From the IMG/VR virus record IMGVR_UViG_3300008740_000635, positions 1-30,538 of that record: 30,538 nucleotides of DNA, one strand, 5' to 3'. Under the pieces are notes generated by a model, which was not told the DNA's origin, ran no database searches, and worked only from the letters and a program-made list of their open reading frames with translations. Of the stretch, positions 21,744-28,698 are shown in pieces. The position numbers and the translations under genes were made by a program. The stretch is from a virus. Position 1 is the first letter of the stretch. Every line of letters begins with the position of its first letter.

Positions 21744-22169
21744 CTAGCCCTCCAATGCTCGGGTGATGGCCCGGCCGATCCGCAGCTCGACGTCTACCGA
21801 TGCCCGCTCCATCGGACGCCGGACAAACGCCACGTGCGGCGATCCCCCGTATAGCTTGCGAGCCTTGATGAAGAACCAGTATTGACGCCCGCTCTCGTCG
21901 CGGGCGGTGGAGATAATCCGCGCCCGCGCCTGGTTGGATGATTCGTCGACATAGACGTCCATTCGGAGCGATTCGCCCGATCGGCGTCGCCGCTGCTTCG
22001 GGCGGTCTCCGACCGGCCATTGCCGCCGAGCATCGGCCAGGATGGGCGCCACCTCGGCCTCGAGGGCCGCCATCACCTCGGAGAGAATCCCGCCCATGCG
22101 GCGCTCAAGCTCGGCCCCTATGTCGGGCACGGTGACCGATACATTGCCGCTGCGGAACGTCGTAGACAC
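21744..22169 (-). CDS. HK97 gp10-like tail/neck component
   Basis: A 141-aa protein starting MSTTFRSGNVSVTVPDIGAE. ARRQWPVGDRPKQRRRRSGE (48-67), the central beta region ARIISTARDESGRQYWFFIK and the late ELRIGRAITRAL helix resemble the HK97 gp10-like family of minor neck/tail proteins. Here it lies between the chaperone and the tape measure rather than before the major tail protein. The start is GTG 22169, downstream of a GGTAGAGTGGGG leader and GTGAGGTGG. Assignment is moderate. Confidence 0.7.
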   Translation of the reverse strand: MSTTFRSGNVSVTVPDIGAELERRMGGILSEVMAALEAEVAPILADARRQWPVGDRPKQRRRRSGESLRMDVYVDESSNQARARIISTARDESGRQYWFFIKARKLYGGSPHVAFVRRPMERASVDVELRIGRAITRALEG

Positions 22170-22182
22170 GGGGCCACCTCAC

Positions 22183-22194
22183 CCCCACTCTACC
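22183..22194 (-). promoter_or_regulatory. Late leader element before the gp10-like gene
   Basis: GGTAGAGTGGGG on the minus strand, overlapping the stop of the frameshifted chaperone product by one base. It is identical to the copies before the portal, capsid and major tail genes but lacks the CCGGGTCGCTCCCG hairpin part. Confidence 0.55.
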
Positions 22195-22678
22195 TATGGG
22201 CGCGCCTCGGCCGCGGCCCGGTGTAACTCCATCCGATAGGCGATCAGCTCGGCCCGTCGCTCGCTCGGGAGCGTGTCCCACCACTCGGGAGCCTGGCCAA
22301 ACATCCGGCAGATGTCTAGGACGGCGAAGACGTATCCGCGGCCGCCGCCGACTCGGAGTTTCCCAAGGCCGCATTGACCTCATCCTGGCCCACGATCGAG
22401 CGGGCGATCAGCGCAAACGCGCGGCCGCCCGCCTCGAGCACGTCCGCCATATCGACGCCGTCCCGCTGGAGGAGCTCCTCCAGAACGCGTCCCGCAAACT
22501 CGGCCGGGTCCGCGGCGTTGTATCGCGTCGTCGCCTTGGGTCGGCCGGGACCACGCCAGCAAACGCCGAGCGCCGCAGTAAAGCCCCGATGGGCGTTGTT
22601 CGTCCCGAGCTGGACCACGTCCCATCGGACGGCCAGCGCTGGCGGCAATTCTAGCCGCGCCTCGCTTGGGTGTTTCAT
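22194..22678 (-). CDS. Tail assembly chaperone, -1 frameshifted long form
   Basis: A slip from the short chaperone frame at GGGAAAC (22364-22358) into the -1 frame gives an open extension of 54 codons ending at TAG 22196-22194. The extension contains YVFAVLDICRMFGQAPEWWD followed by TLPSERRAELIAYRMELHRA. That PEWW...LP..RRAEL pattern is typical of the second (T-like) part of siphophage tail chaperones. The fusion would be about 161 aa. It has no start codon of its own and no ribosome-binding site, so expression depends on frameshifting, as for lambda gpGT. The short and long forms act together in loading tail protein on the tape measure. Confidence 0.82.
22316..22678 (-). CDS. Tail assembly chaperone, short form
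   Basis: A 120-aa protein starting MKHPSEARLELPPALAVRWD. The position between the major tail protein and the tape measure, the small size and the programmed frameshift near its 3' end identify a gpG-like chaperone. It ends ALGNSESAAAADTSSPS; the slippery heptamer lies at the GLY-ASN pair. GAGAGGGACGACACATG before the start is a shorter version of the cassette ahead of the scaffold and head-protein genes. Confidence 0.85.
   Translation of the reverse strand: MKHPSEARLELPPALAVRWDVVQLGTNNAHRGFTAALGVCWRGPGRPKATTRYNAADPAEFAGRVLEELLQRDGVDMADVLEAGGRAFALIARSIVGQDEVNAALGNSESAAAADTSSPS
22358..22364 (-). other. Slippery heptamer GGGAAAC for -1 ribosomal frameshift
   Basis: Read on the minus strand in the zero frame as G GGA AAC, a perfect X XXY YYZ heptamer and near-identical to lambda's GGGAAAG. 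It lies 42 bases upstream of the short form's stop. GC-rich sequence immediately downstream could form a stimulatory structure. Confidence 0.85.
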
Positions 22679-22707
22679 GTGTCGTCCCTCTCATGTTGCC
22701 GGGGGCG

Positions 22708-23238
22708 CTATGCCTCCGTCACGGCCAGATCGCCGCCGATCGCTCCGAGCACCGGACCCGATAGCGTGATCTCATTCGGATCCCCCTCGGAGAATCCCCA
22801 CTCCTCGATCCGCCAATCCGCCGCGGTGAGTAGGATGTCCGCGGCCTCACCGAAGTCCGTCCCCTCGATCTGGAACGACGCATCGCAAGCAAAGGGGACC
22901 TTGCCGGCCGTCGCTCCGGACGGGGCGATCGTAGACACGCGGGCCGCAAACGGCGTGCCGGACGTGCCCAGGATGAAGTCGGAGATCGTCCCGGCGCTGG
23001 TGTCGGTGAACGTGGCCATTTGGAACGTGACCGAGAGCGACGGGTACTTGCGGGTCGTGTATGCGCTCGAGACGTACTTGCCTTTCCGCTCATAGTCCGA
23101 CGTCTCGCGGAGCCCGGGGACAACGCCGGAGAGTTGGACCGTGCCCAAGTCCATGTCGCACGTGTGCGAGAGCGCCGCGGGCGTGGTGCCATCGGTGAGC
23201 ACGAGCGATCCCATTGTGAAGTTTTTCAGGTACGCCAT
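22708..23238 (-). CDS. Major tail protein
   Basis: A 176-aa protein starting MAYLKNFTMGSLVLTDGTTP. Small, beta-rich, with VTFQMATFTDTSAGTISDFI and an acidic C-terminal region (WRIEEWGFSEGDPNEITLSG). Size, order directly before the chaperone pair and a strong expression leader fit the tail tube protein of siphophages. GGAGATCAAAC precedes the ATG. It shares a nearly identical leader of about 38 bases with the major capsid gene, the other protein needed in hundreds of copies. Confidence 0.85.
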   Translation of the reverse strand: MAYLKNFTMGSLVLTDGTTPAALSHTCDMDLGTVQLSGVVPGLRETSDYERKGKYVSSAYTTRKYPSLSVTFQMATFTDTSAGTISDFILGTSGTPFAARVSTIAPSGATAGKVPFACDASFQIEGTDFGEAADILLTAADWRIEEWGFSEGDPNEITLSGPVLGAIGGDLAVTEA

Positions 23239-23272
23239 GTTTGATCTCCGTCCACCCGTGGCGCGATTCGAT

Positions 23273-23311
23273 CGGGAGCGACCCGGTGGCGTTCACCCCC
23301 ACTCTACCGCG
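23273..23311 (-). promoter_or_regulatory. Late leader element before the major tail gene
   Basis: On the minus strand GCGGTAGAGTGGGGGTGAAC is followed by GCCACCGGGTCGCTCCCG. It differs from the capsid leader at only two or three positions. It starts 14 bases after the tail-terminator-like start region's upstream gene boundary and ends 35 bases before ATG 23238. The CGGG/CCCG arms can form a hairpin. Confidence 0.65.
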
Positions 23312-23324
23312 CGGCCCGGGCGCC

Positions 23325-23771
23325 CTAGTCGAGCGCCATCACGTGCCACGCGTCGATCTGAACGAGCCCGCGGTATACGGTGCCGTCCCCCGCGATCTGC
23401 CGCGTGGACTGCGTCCATGTGACCCGCGGGCCGTCCGTGCCGGTGGTGCTCATCGCGCCCTTAATCACGGCCGCCTCGGCGTCTAATGCGGCGTCGTAGT
23501 CGTCTACCTGCGAATCCGCCCGGAGCCGATAGGCAAATCGAACCGAGAGCGCGGTGTGAGTCCCGACGCCGTCCGGGCGTCGCTGGCGGGCCGTGGGTGG
23601 CGTCGGGCCCGAGCGGTCCACGGAGACGGAGTAAACCTTGTGACGGCCCGGGCGCGTGCCGGTTGAAAGCATCGTCTCCGGCGCCCATACATCCTCGCGC
23701 CAGTCCGCGCCCAGCTCGACGCCGATCGCGGCCGCGATCCGCTGGCGCACCACCGAGACCGCGAGCGCCAC
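23325..23771 (-). CDS. Tail terminator/completion-like protein
   Basis: A 148-aa protein beginning VALAVSVVRQRIAAAIGVEL. Short N-terminal helix, then DWREDVWAPETMLSTGTRPG and beta-rich SVRFAYRLRADSQ, with a C-terminal YRGLVQIDAWHVMALD. Size and place just before the major tail protein match tail terminator/completion (gpU-like) proteins; this is mainly positional. The start is GTG 23771, one base after the connector gene's stop; the frame to 23828 is shadow. Confidence 0.7.
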   Translation of the reverse strand: MALAVSVVRQRIAAAIGVELGADWREDVWAPETMLSTGTRPGRHKVYSVSVDRSGPTPPTARQRRPDGVGTHTALSVRFAYRLRADSQVDDYDAALDAEAAVIKGAMSTTGTDGPRVTWTQSTRQIAGDGTVYRGLVQIDAWHVMALD

Positions 23772-23772
23772 C

Positions 23773-24516
23773 CTAGCGCCCGCCCAGCCAGATCCCGGAC
23801 GGGGCCGTGCCTCGGCGCCCGTGGGCATCGTCGATCACGCCGTCTCCGTCCGTGTCCTGTAGTGTCGTCATCGCCTTATACGCTAGATCGTACTGACGGC
23901 GCCAGTCCTCGGCCCGGGCTGCGTAGGCGGGATCGAGCCGGGTGGCCAGGTCCTCGAAGATGATCGCAAGCGTCAGCAGTAGATGGGCTTGTCGGGTCGA
24001 AGACGGAGAGCGAATCCAAGCGGCACGCAGCCCGTCGTTGTAGATCCGCCAACTGATCTCGGTCCATGCCTCGTCAAGCTGATCCTGAAACGTGCTCGAG
24101 CGCGTGATCGACGCCGGCCCGCTCGGGTCCAGCGACGGGACGCGCCGATACAGATCCGCATCCGTCACGACCGGGTACAGCTCGCGGCGGACGATCGCGG
24201 CATCATTGACCGCCTCGAGCACGTCACCCCCGCCGAAGTCCAGCGACCACACCGAGCGCCACCGATCGGCGACGTCGGACTGGGCGAATGTGCCCGCGGC
24301 GATCGTATACTCGGCCACCGAGCCCGAGACCGTCACCGCCGTCGCCGCGATCCGGGTCGTATTGGAGGCGTCGATCAGCTCGAAGGTCGACGCCGCGCCC
24401 GGCGCCACGAGCGCCCCCGCCAGATAAACCGGGGCGTACAGCGTAGTCGAGAGCCCGTAGACGATATCGTGCGGGAGCGGAAACCGGACCGTACGACGCT
24501 GATCGAGTAGTGCCAT
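23773..24516 (-). CDS. Head-tail connector-like protein
   Basis: A 247-aa protein starting MALLDQRRTVRFPLPHDIVY. The N-terminal 110 residues are beta-rich (STFELIDASNTTRIAATAVT). The C-terminal half is helical with FQDQLDEAWTEISWRIYNDG and LLLTLAIIFEDLATRLDPAY, the kind of four-helix layout seen in gp6/gp15-like head-tail connectors. Position between the capsid and tail genes supports this. The ATG is two bases after the stop of the 53-aa gene upstream. Confidence 0.72.
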   Translation of the reverse strand: MALLDQRRTVRFPLPHDIVYGLSTTLYAPVYLAGALVAPGAASTFELIDASNTTRIAATAVTVSGSVAEYTIAAGTFAQSDVADRWRSVWSLDFGGGDVLEAVNDAAIVRRELYPVVTDADLYRRVPSLDPSGPASITRSSTFQDQLDEAWTEISWRIYNDGLRAAWIRSPSSTRQAHLLLTLAIIFEDLATRLDPAYAARAEDWRRQYDLAYKAMTTLQDTDGDGVIDDAHGRRGTAPSGIWLGGR

Positions 24517-24518
24517 CT

Positions 24519-24680
24519 CTAGCGCTTCACGAGCTGATCGCGGGCGTCAATCGCCTGATCTGCTTTACGCCGCGCCTCTTTGTAGGTCGTGGCCTGGCCG
24601 CTCCGAAGCGCCCGATCGGTCAGCCGATCGCGCACCACCGAATCCGGCGCCTCGTGCTCTAGTCGCTCACGCTTGCCCAT
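24519..24680 (-). CDS. Small charged protein (53 aa)
   Basis: The frame starts at ATG 24680 with MGKRERLEHEAPDSVVRDRL and ends QAIDARDQLVKR at a TAG two bases before the connector gene. It is almost entirely charged and helical, without a signal peptide or recognisable family. It overlaps the end of the upstream head gene by 14 bases and exactly fills what would otherwise be a 150-bp gap in a tightly packed operon. That context supports it as a real gene, perhaps a head-joining accessory. Confidence 0.7.
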   Translation of the reverse strand: MGKRERLEHEAPDSVVRDRLTDRALRSGQATTYKEARRKADQAIDARDQLVKR

Positions 24681-25518
24681 GTTCCGACTCCAGCTCTACC
24701 AGCCGACGGGAGATCGCCCGCTGGACACCCTTGCGCCCGTCCGCCTCGGCGGCCGCCTCGAGGATCGCCGGGTCGGTGACCTCGGCCACCCGGGCGACCA
24801 CGTCCGCCACTTTGCCATCGGTGAGCCCGGGAGGCTCGGCGGGCTCGGCCGCCTCGGCGGGTGGCTCCACCGGGGCGGATCCGCTGGACATGGACTGTCC
24901 ACCCAAGAGCGAGTCACGCGCCGCGGTCAAGATCGCCAGATCGTCGGTGAGGCGCTTGTGCGGTCCACGGAGGCTCGGCGTGTGGGCCACCCGATCCGCC
25001 ATCGTGTCGACCTGCCGCTGGGTATCCTCGATCATTCGCTCGACCACCCGCAGCGCGATCGGCGGGAGCACGCCCCGACCGATCAGCCCGGCAAGCCAAG
25101 AGGCGTAGCCGTCCAGGTCGCACCCGACCTGCTTCGACCCGCGATATAGCTTCGTCCACCGCGTCGCGTGGACCGTGCCCCGGATCCCCTCATGGGCGCG
25201 GATGTAGCTCGTGCCCTCTCCGTCCACGTCCCACGGGATCGTGATCCAGCCGCGCTCTTCGGTCTTGGCTAGGGCAAACTTGTAATTCCCCGCCTTGTCG
25301 ACCCGGTTAACTCCGGGCTCGATCCGCATCTGACGAAGCGACGGCACGAGGCGGCCGGCCATGATGGCCCACCGCTCCGGGTGAGCTTGTAGCAGGAAGA
25401 TCGGCGCCGGTGGGTGGTCGACCCGATGCACGGACGCCCGATCGGTATCGGGCAAGACGGGAGCGGATCCGGAGCTTTGCGCGCCCAGGTCCGCGGCGGG
25501 CTTGGTGAGTCTGGCCAT
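24667..25518 (-). CDS. Hypothetical head-region protein
   Basis: A 283-aa protein starting MARLTKPAADLGAQSSGSAP. The N-terminal half contains NRVDKAGNYKFALAKTEERG and GTVHATRWTKLYRG; the middle is helical. The C terminus (DPAILEAAAEADGRKGVQRA, ISRRLVELE) resembles the short helical LEAE..GK.RKGV..AI..R element found near the ends of many phage head proteins. Function unknown. It lies directly after the major capsid gene. ATG 25518 has the GAGGACGACGACACATGGCC cassette; the longer frame to 25608 runs back into the hairpin region. Confidence 0.72.
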   Translation of the reverse strand: MARLTKPAADLGAQSSGSAPVLPDTDRASVHRVDHPPAPIFLLQAHPERWAIMAGRLVPSLRQMRIEPGVNRVDKAGNYKFALAKTEERGWITIPWDVDGEGTSYIRAHEGIRGTVHATRWTKLYRGSKQVGCDLDGYASWLAGLIGRGVLPPIALRVVERMIEDTQRQVDTMADRVAHTPSLRGPHKRLTDDLAILTAARDSLLGGQSMSSGSAPVEPPAEAAEPAEPPGLTDGKVADVVARVAEVTDPAILEAAAEADGRKGVQRAISRRLVELESEHGQA

Positions 25519-25533
25519 GTGTCGTCGTCCTCT
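25513..25533 (-). repeat. Repeated ribosome-binding cassette, copy at the 283-aa gene
   Basis: AGAGGACGACGACACATGGC (minus strand) plus one more C, 21 bases identical to 27218-27238 before the scaffold gene. A shorter variant precedes the chaperone at 22678. The SD-like AGAGG is about ten bases from the ATG. Confidence 0.75.
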
Positions 25534-25560
25534 CTGGTAGGGCGGACCCCCGAGAGGCGC

Positions 25561-25590
25561 CGGGAGGGGACGACAACGCCGAGCCTCCCG
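25561..25590 (-). other. Hairpin after the major capsid gene
   Basis: CGGGAGG (25561-25567) pairs with CCTCCCG (25584-25590) around a 16-nt loop, 15 bases after the capsid stop. No T-run follows, so it looks more like an RNA-stabilising or attenuating hairpin than an intrinsic terminator. Confidence 0.4.
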
Positions 25591-25604
25591 AGAGCCGCCA
25601 GAGA

Positions 25605-26519
25605 TCACGCGTCGGTGATGATGCTCACGCCCGCGGCGTCGATCGCCTCGGCCGCGCCACAGTAGAAATTGGTGATCGCTGCGGTCTCGGCCGTCCGGCC
25701 GCTCCGGTCCAGCTCGAGCAACACCTTGCCCATGTTGATCCCGACCACCGCGGGATCCGGTGGGACCATCGCGTCAGCCCAGATCAAAGCGCCGCGCCCG
25801 AACATGCCGCCCGCCCGGTCGGCGCCGGCGTTTGCGGTCGGCACGTGGGAGCTCGTGAACACGTCCACGCCCCACACCGAGCCCTTGAACCCGTTGCCGC
25901 GTGCTTGCTGCATCTCGAGCGACGCCGGATCGAGCTGGAGCGGCCCGGTTTCGGACTGCGTCGCCACCCGGAGATCGGCCCACTGTTGCGGATGGAGCAA
26001 GGCGAAGAACGGAGACGCTACGTTGGACGTCTCGAGCTGGGCAATAGCCGCATAGAATTGCGCCACCGTGAGATCCGATCCGCTCACGCCCACCGTCGCA
26101 GTGAAGCCGCCCACGAGCGCGGCGATCAATTCAGTAAGCCGGACACCCGCCGAGACCGCCGCATCCTGGGCGAACGCGGACGGTGAGAGGTGACCGATCG
26201 AATCGGTGAGCTTGGCCAGGTCGCTCGGCGCGTAGGCTTTGGCTTGACGTGCCACGCTGACTGTGTGACTCGCATCGGTGAGCGCGGTGTTCGCGACCGT
26301 GGCGCCCTCGGCCACCGCGGCCAGGGAGTCATACCCCATCCATCCGATCTCACCGACCTTGATCGTGGTCGAGCCGGAGCCCGACGCGTCGCCCGCATAG
26401 ACGAGCGCCGGATGCTGCATGATCGCGTTGCGATCGGCCAGCGCGAGGAGCACCTCTTGGGACAGAACTTCGGCCAGCCGGAGATCGCCCAGTCCACTGT
26501 AAAGAATCTCATTCGCCAA
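25605..26519 (-). CDS. Major capsid protein
   Basis: A 304-aa protein starting MANEILYSGLGDLRLAEVLS. QHPALVYAGDASGSGSTTIK, VARQAKAYAPSDLAKL, PSAFAQDAAVSAGVRLTELI and FFALLHPQQWADL, with a C-terminal VGINMGKVLLELDRSGRTAE, fit an HK97-fold capsid subunit. Position after the scaffold-like gene agrees. The start is TTG 26519; an in-frame TGA lies two codons upstream, so no earlier start is possible. A TTG start on the most abundant virion protein is unusual, and a conserved leader lies 44 bases upstream. No protease domain is seen in the window. Confidence 0.88.
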   Translation of the reverse strand: MANEILYSGLGDLRLAEVLSQEVLLALADRNAIMQHPALVYAGDASGSGSTTIKVGEIGWMGYDSLAAVAEGATVANTALTDASHTVSVARQAKAYAPSDLAKLTDSIGHLSPSAFAQDAAVSAGVRLTELIAALVGGFTATVGVSGSDLTVAQFYAAIAQLETSNVASPFFALLHPQQWADLRVATQSETGPLQLDPASLEMQQARGNGFKGSVWGVDVFTSSHVPTANAGADRAGGMFGRGALIWADAMVPPDPAVVGINMGKVLLELDRSGRTAETAAITNFYCGAAEAIDAAGVSIITDA

Positions 26520-26562
26520 GAGTCACCGCCTCGGATGGTCGTTAGTGCCTGATCGCGGTGTA

Positions 26563-26600
26563 CGGGAGCGGCCCGGTGGCGTTCACCCCACTCTACCGCG
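26563..26600 (-). promoter_or_regulatory. Late leader element before the major capsid gene
   Basis: GCGCGGTAGAGTGGGGTGAA followed by CGCCACCGGGCCGCTCCCG on the minus strand; nearly identical to the major tail leader. It begins just after the scaffold stop. TAGAGT could serve as a -10-like box, but no -35 is visible 17 bases upstream. Confidence 0.65.
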
Positions 26601-26602
26601 CC

Positions 26603-27223
26603 TCACCCGCGGCGGTTCATTGACGCCAAGATCGCGTCCCGGTGCTCGGTGTATTGCTCGGGCGTCAGTTGTTTGATCCGCTCGGGCGTCCACTCGATCG
26701 AGCCATTCTCACCCACGCCAACGCGGGCGCCGGCCGATGATGGCGGGAGCGGTGGCCGGGATGGGGCGCCGGTGCCTTGCTCGCTCTCCGGCTCGAGAGC
26801 CACGGTGGACGCGGGAGCCTCGGCCGGCGTCAGGTATGGACGGAGCGGGATCGGGGCGTTGGATGGGTCGGCCCGAAGCCCATCCAGCCACGCCGCCATA
26901 TCGCCGCGCGTGTCTTCGGGGGCGCGATCGTAGAACATCCGCGCGACGGCTCGGCCGGCGTCGTCCGTAAAGCCGGCGCCGATCAGCGTGAGATCCCGGG
27001 CGTGGTCCACCCGGAGCGCCTCGAGCCCGGCCCGCGCCTCTTCGAGCTGGACGGTGAGCGCCGATGCGGTGGCCGCTTGAGCCTGTAAATCCGCGATCTC
27101 GTTCTTGAGATCGACGATCTGGCCTTGGGCGTCGTTGCGTTGCTCAACCACCCGTTGGAAGCGGTCGTATGGAATCCGCCCGGGCTCGACCGGGGGCGCC
27201 TCGTGATCGTGTTCTTCGGCCAT
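26603..27223 (-). CDS. Scaffold-like protein
   Basis: A 206-aa protein starting MAEEHDHEAPPVEPGRIPYD. FQRVVEQRNDAQGQIVDLKN and EIADLQAQAATASALTVQLE form a coiled coil (about 22-70). An acidic, proline-rich C terminus ends with TPERIKQLTPEQYTEHRDAI. This acidic/coiled-coil plan between the portal and capsid genes is typical of capsid scaffolds. ATG 27223 carries the GAGGACGACGACACATGGCC cassette. Confidence 0.82.
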   Translation of the reverse strand: MAEEHDHEAPPVEPGRIPYDRFQRVVEQRNDAQGQIVDLKNEIADLQAQAATASALTVQLEEARAGLEALRVDHARDLTLIGAGFTDDAGRAVARMFYDRAPEDTRGDMAAWLDGLRADPSNAPIPLRPYLTPAEAPASTVALEPESEQGTGAPSRPPLPPSSAGARVGVGENGSIEWTPERIKQLTPEQYTEHRDAILASMNRRG

Positions 27224-27238
27224 GTGTCGTCGTCCTCT
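27218..27238 (-). repeat. Repeated ribosome-binding cassette, copy at the scaffold gene
   Basis: 21 bases identical to 25513-25533, including the ATG and the second codon. It overlaps the end of the portal gene region. Confidence 0.75.
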
Positions 27239-27239
27239 G

Positions 27240-28679
27240 CTAGATGGGGCCGAGCGTGGCGCGGCTCTCTCGGATCCGGCGTAGCGCGTCCCGCGCCTCG
27301 GTCTCGGTGGTGCCGGGGTTTAGCTCCCGGTAAGCGTCGATCGGATCGAGTAGCCCGGCGCCGATCAGGCTCACTAGATTCTCGCGCCGTGCCCGTTGCT
27401 CTTCGGGTGAGAGCGGGACGCCTTGGAATGCGATCGTGTATCCGCTCTCCGGGAGCGGTGAGCCCAGGTCCACGGCGCCGGCGTCGGCGGCCCGGTTCAG
27501 CAGGATCGCGGTCAGGTTGAGCGTCTCGGAGATCCCCGCCCTGAATTGCGGCTCATACCGGCGTTGGGCGGCCCGGATCGCCGCGTGAGACACGGAGACC
27601 GCATAGCCCGAGCGCGGGTCGCCGCTCATCCGGATCAGGTCGGCGGGATTGATCCCGGCGAACGACGCTAGGCGCCGCTCATACATCGAGATCGCCTCCT
27701 GGGCGTCGATCGGGCTGGACGGGCTCGACCATTGCTGGAGGCTCGGCTGGCCCGCCTCGGGGTTGACCACGTCCCACAGCAGCACCAGCGACGGATCCGC
27801 GACCACCTCGTGGCGGCGCTTGCCGTCCCGGTCCTCATCCGCGATCCCGGTGCCGGCCAGTTGCAGGTTGATCGCGTTCCGCTGACTCCACGCACTATTG
27901 CGCTCTTGGTGGCCTAGAAAGGTATATTTGACCCCGAGGTTTAGGGTGCCCTCGATCAGCTCCACCGACGCATAGGGGTCCCAGAGCCGCGACGTCGCGG
28001 CCGCGTGGAACATGACATACGGGAGCACGGGGGTCCCATCGGCCATCCGATACGGGTATGCCTCTCCGGACTGGCTCCCGCCCAGGTATTCGTCGGTGAG
28101 GTCCGTGCCGTCGTCGGCCAGGATCCGATAGCTCGGCCCGGCCAGCTCGAGCACGTCCCAGGTCCACTCAAGCCGGCCCGTCGCCACCCGCTCCCGGAGG
28201 CGTTGTTCGCGCACCTCGATCAGGCGCCCGGGGATCTGCGGGTCGTCTCGGCAGATCACGAAGTCGGGAAAAACGGAGCGATAGACCACCCGATCCCCGA
28301 CCACGTCCACCCGGAGCAACATCTCCCGCAGCGCCAGCGTGTCGCGCTGGACCCGAGACATAAGCGGCCACAAGCCGGCGTCATGGACGTAGGGCATGAG
28401 CCGGTCGGCGCCCTCACCACCGACCACCGGCCACCGATCAAAGAGCACCGAGAGCGCGTCCCATACCTGACGGAACAGGTTGGCGGAGAGGTCCACGATC
28501 CCCCATGCCTCACGCCGGACGGATCCGACCTGGCATTGCACGCGGCGCTCTAGATCCGCCCGCCATTGCCCATACAGGATCCGCCGCGCTAAGCCGGTCC
28601 ACTCCCACCGCCGAAGCTCGGCCGGGTCGTGTGGCTGTGGGCGGATCGTGATCGGGCTTGAGCCGGGCGGTGAGACCAT
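27240..28679 (-). CDS. Portal protein
   Basis: A 479-aa protein starting MVSPPGSSPITIRPQPHDPA. EEAISMYERR-like helix (DAQEAISMYERRLASFAGIN), PADLIRMSGDPRSGYAVSVS and a late GYTIAFQGVPLSPEEQRARR, LVSLIGAGLLDPIDAYRELN correspond to the stem and C-terminal helices of SPP1/HK97-type portals. The stop is adjacent to the scaffold leader. It forms the DNA-entry ring with the terminase encoded just upstream. GGTAGAGTGGGG lies immediately before the ATG. Confidence 0.88.
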   Translation of the reverse strand: MVSPPGSSPITIRPQPHDPAELRRWEWTGLARRILYGQWRADLERRVQCQVGSVRREAWGIVDLSANLFRQVWDALSVLFDRWPVVGGEGADRLMPYVHDAGLWPLMSRVQRDTLALREMLLRVDVVGDRVVYRSVFPDFVICRDDPQIPGRLIEVREQRLRERVATGRLEWTWDVLELAGPSYRILADDGTDLTDEYLGGSQSGEAYPYRMADGTPVLPYVMFHAAATSRLWDPYASVELIEGTLNLGVKYTFLGHQERNSAWSQRNAINLQLAGTGIADEDRDGKRRHEVVADPSLVLLWDVVNPEAGQPSLQQWSSPSSPIDAQEAISMYERRLASFAGINPADLIRMSGDPRSGYAVSVSHAAIRAAQRRYEPQFRAGISETLNLTAILLNRAADAGAVDLGSPLPESGYTIAFQGVPLSPEEQRARRENLVSLIGAGLLDPIDAYRELNPGTTETEARDALRRIRESRATLGPI

Positions 28680-28680
28680 G

Positions 28681-28692
28681 CCCCACTCTACC
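28681..28692 (-). promoter_or_regulatory. Late leader element before the portal gene
   Basis: GGTAGAGTGGGG one base before ATG 28679 on the minus strand, between the terminase stop and the portal start. The CCGGGTCGCTCCCG part is absent. GTGGGG is too close to serve as a normal Shine-Dalgarno. Confidence 0.5.
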
Positions 28693-28698
28693 CCCGCG

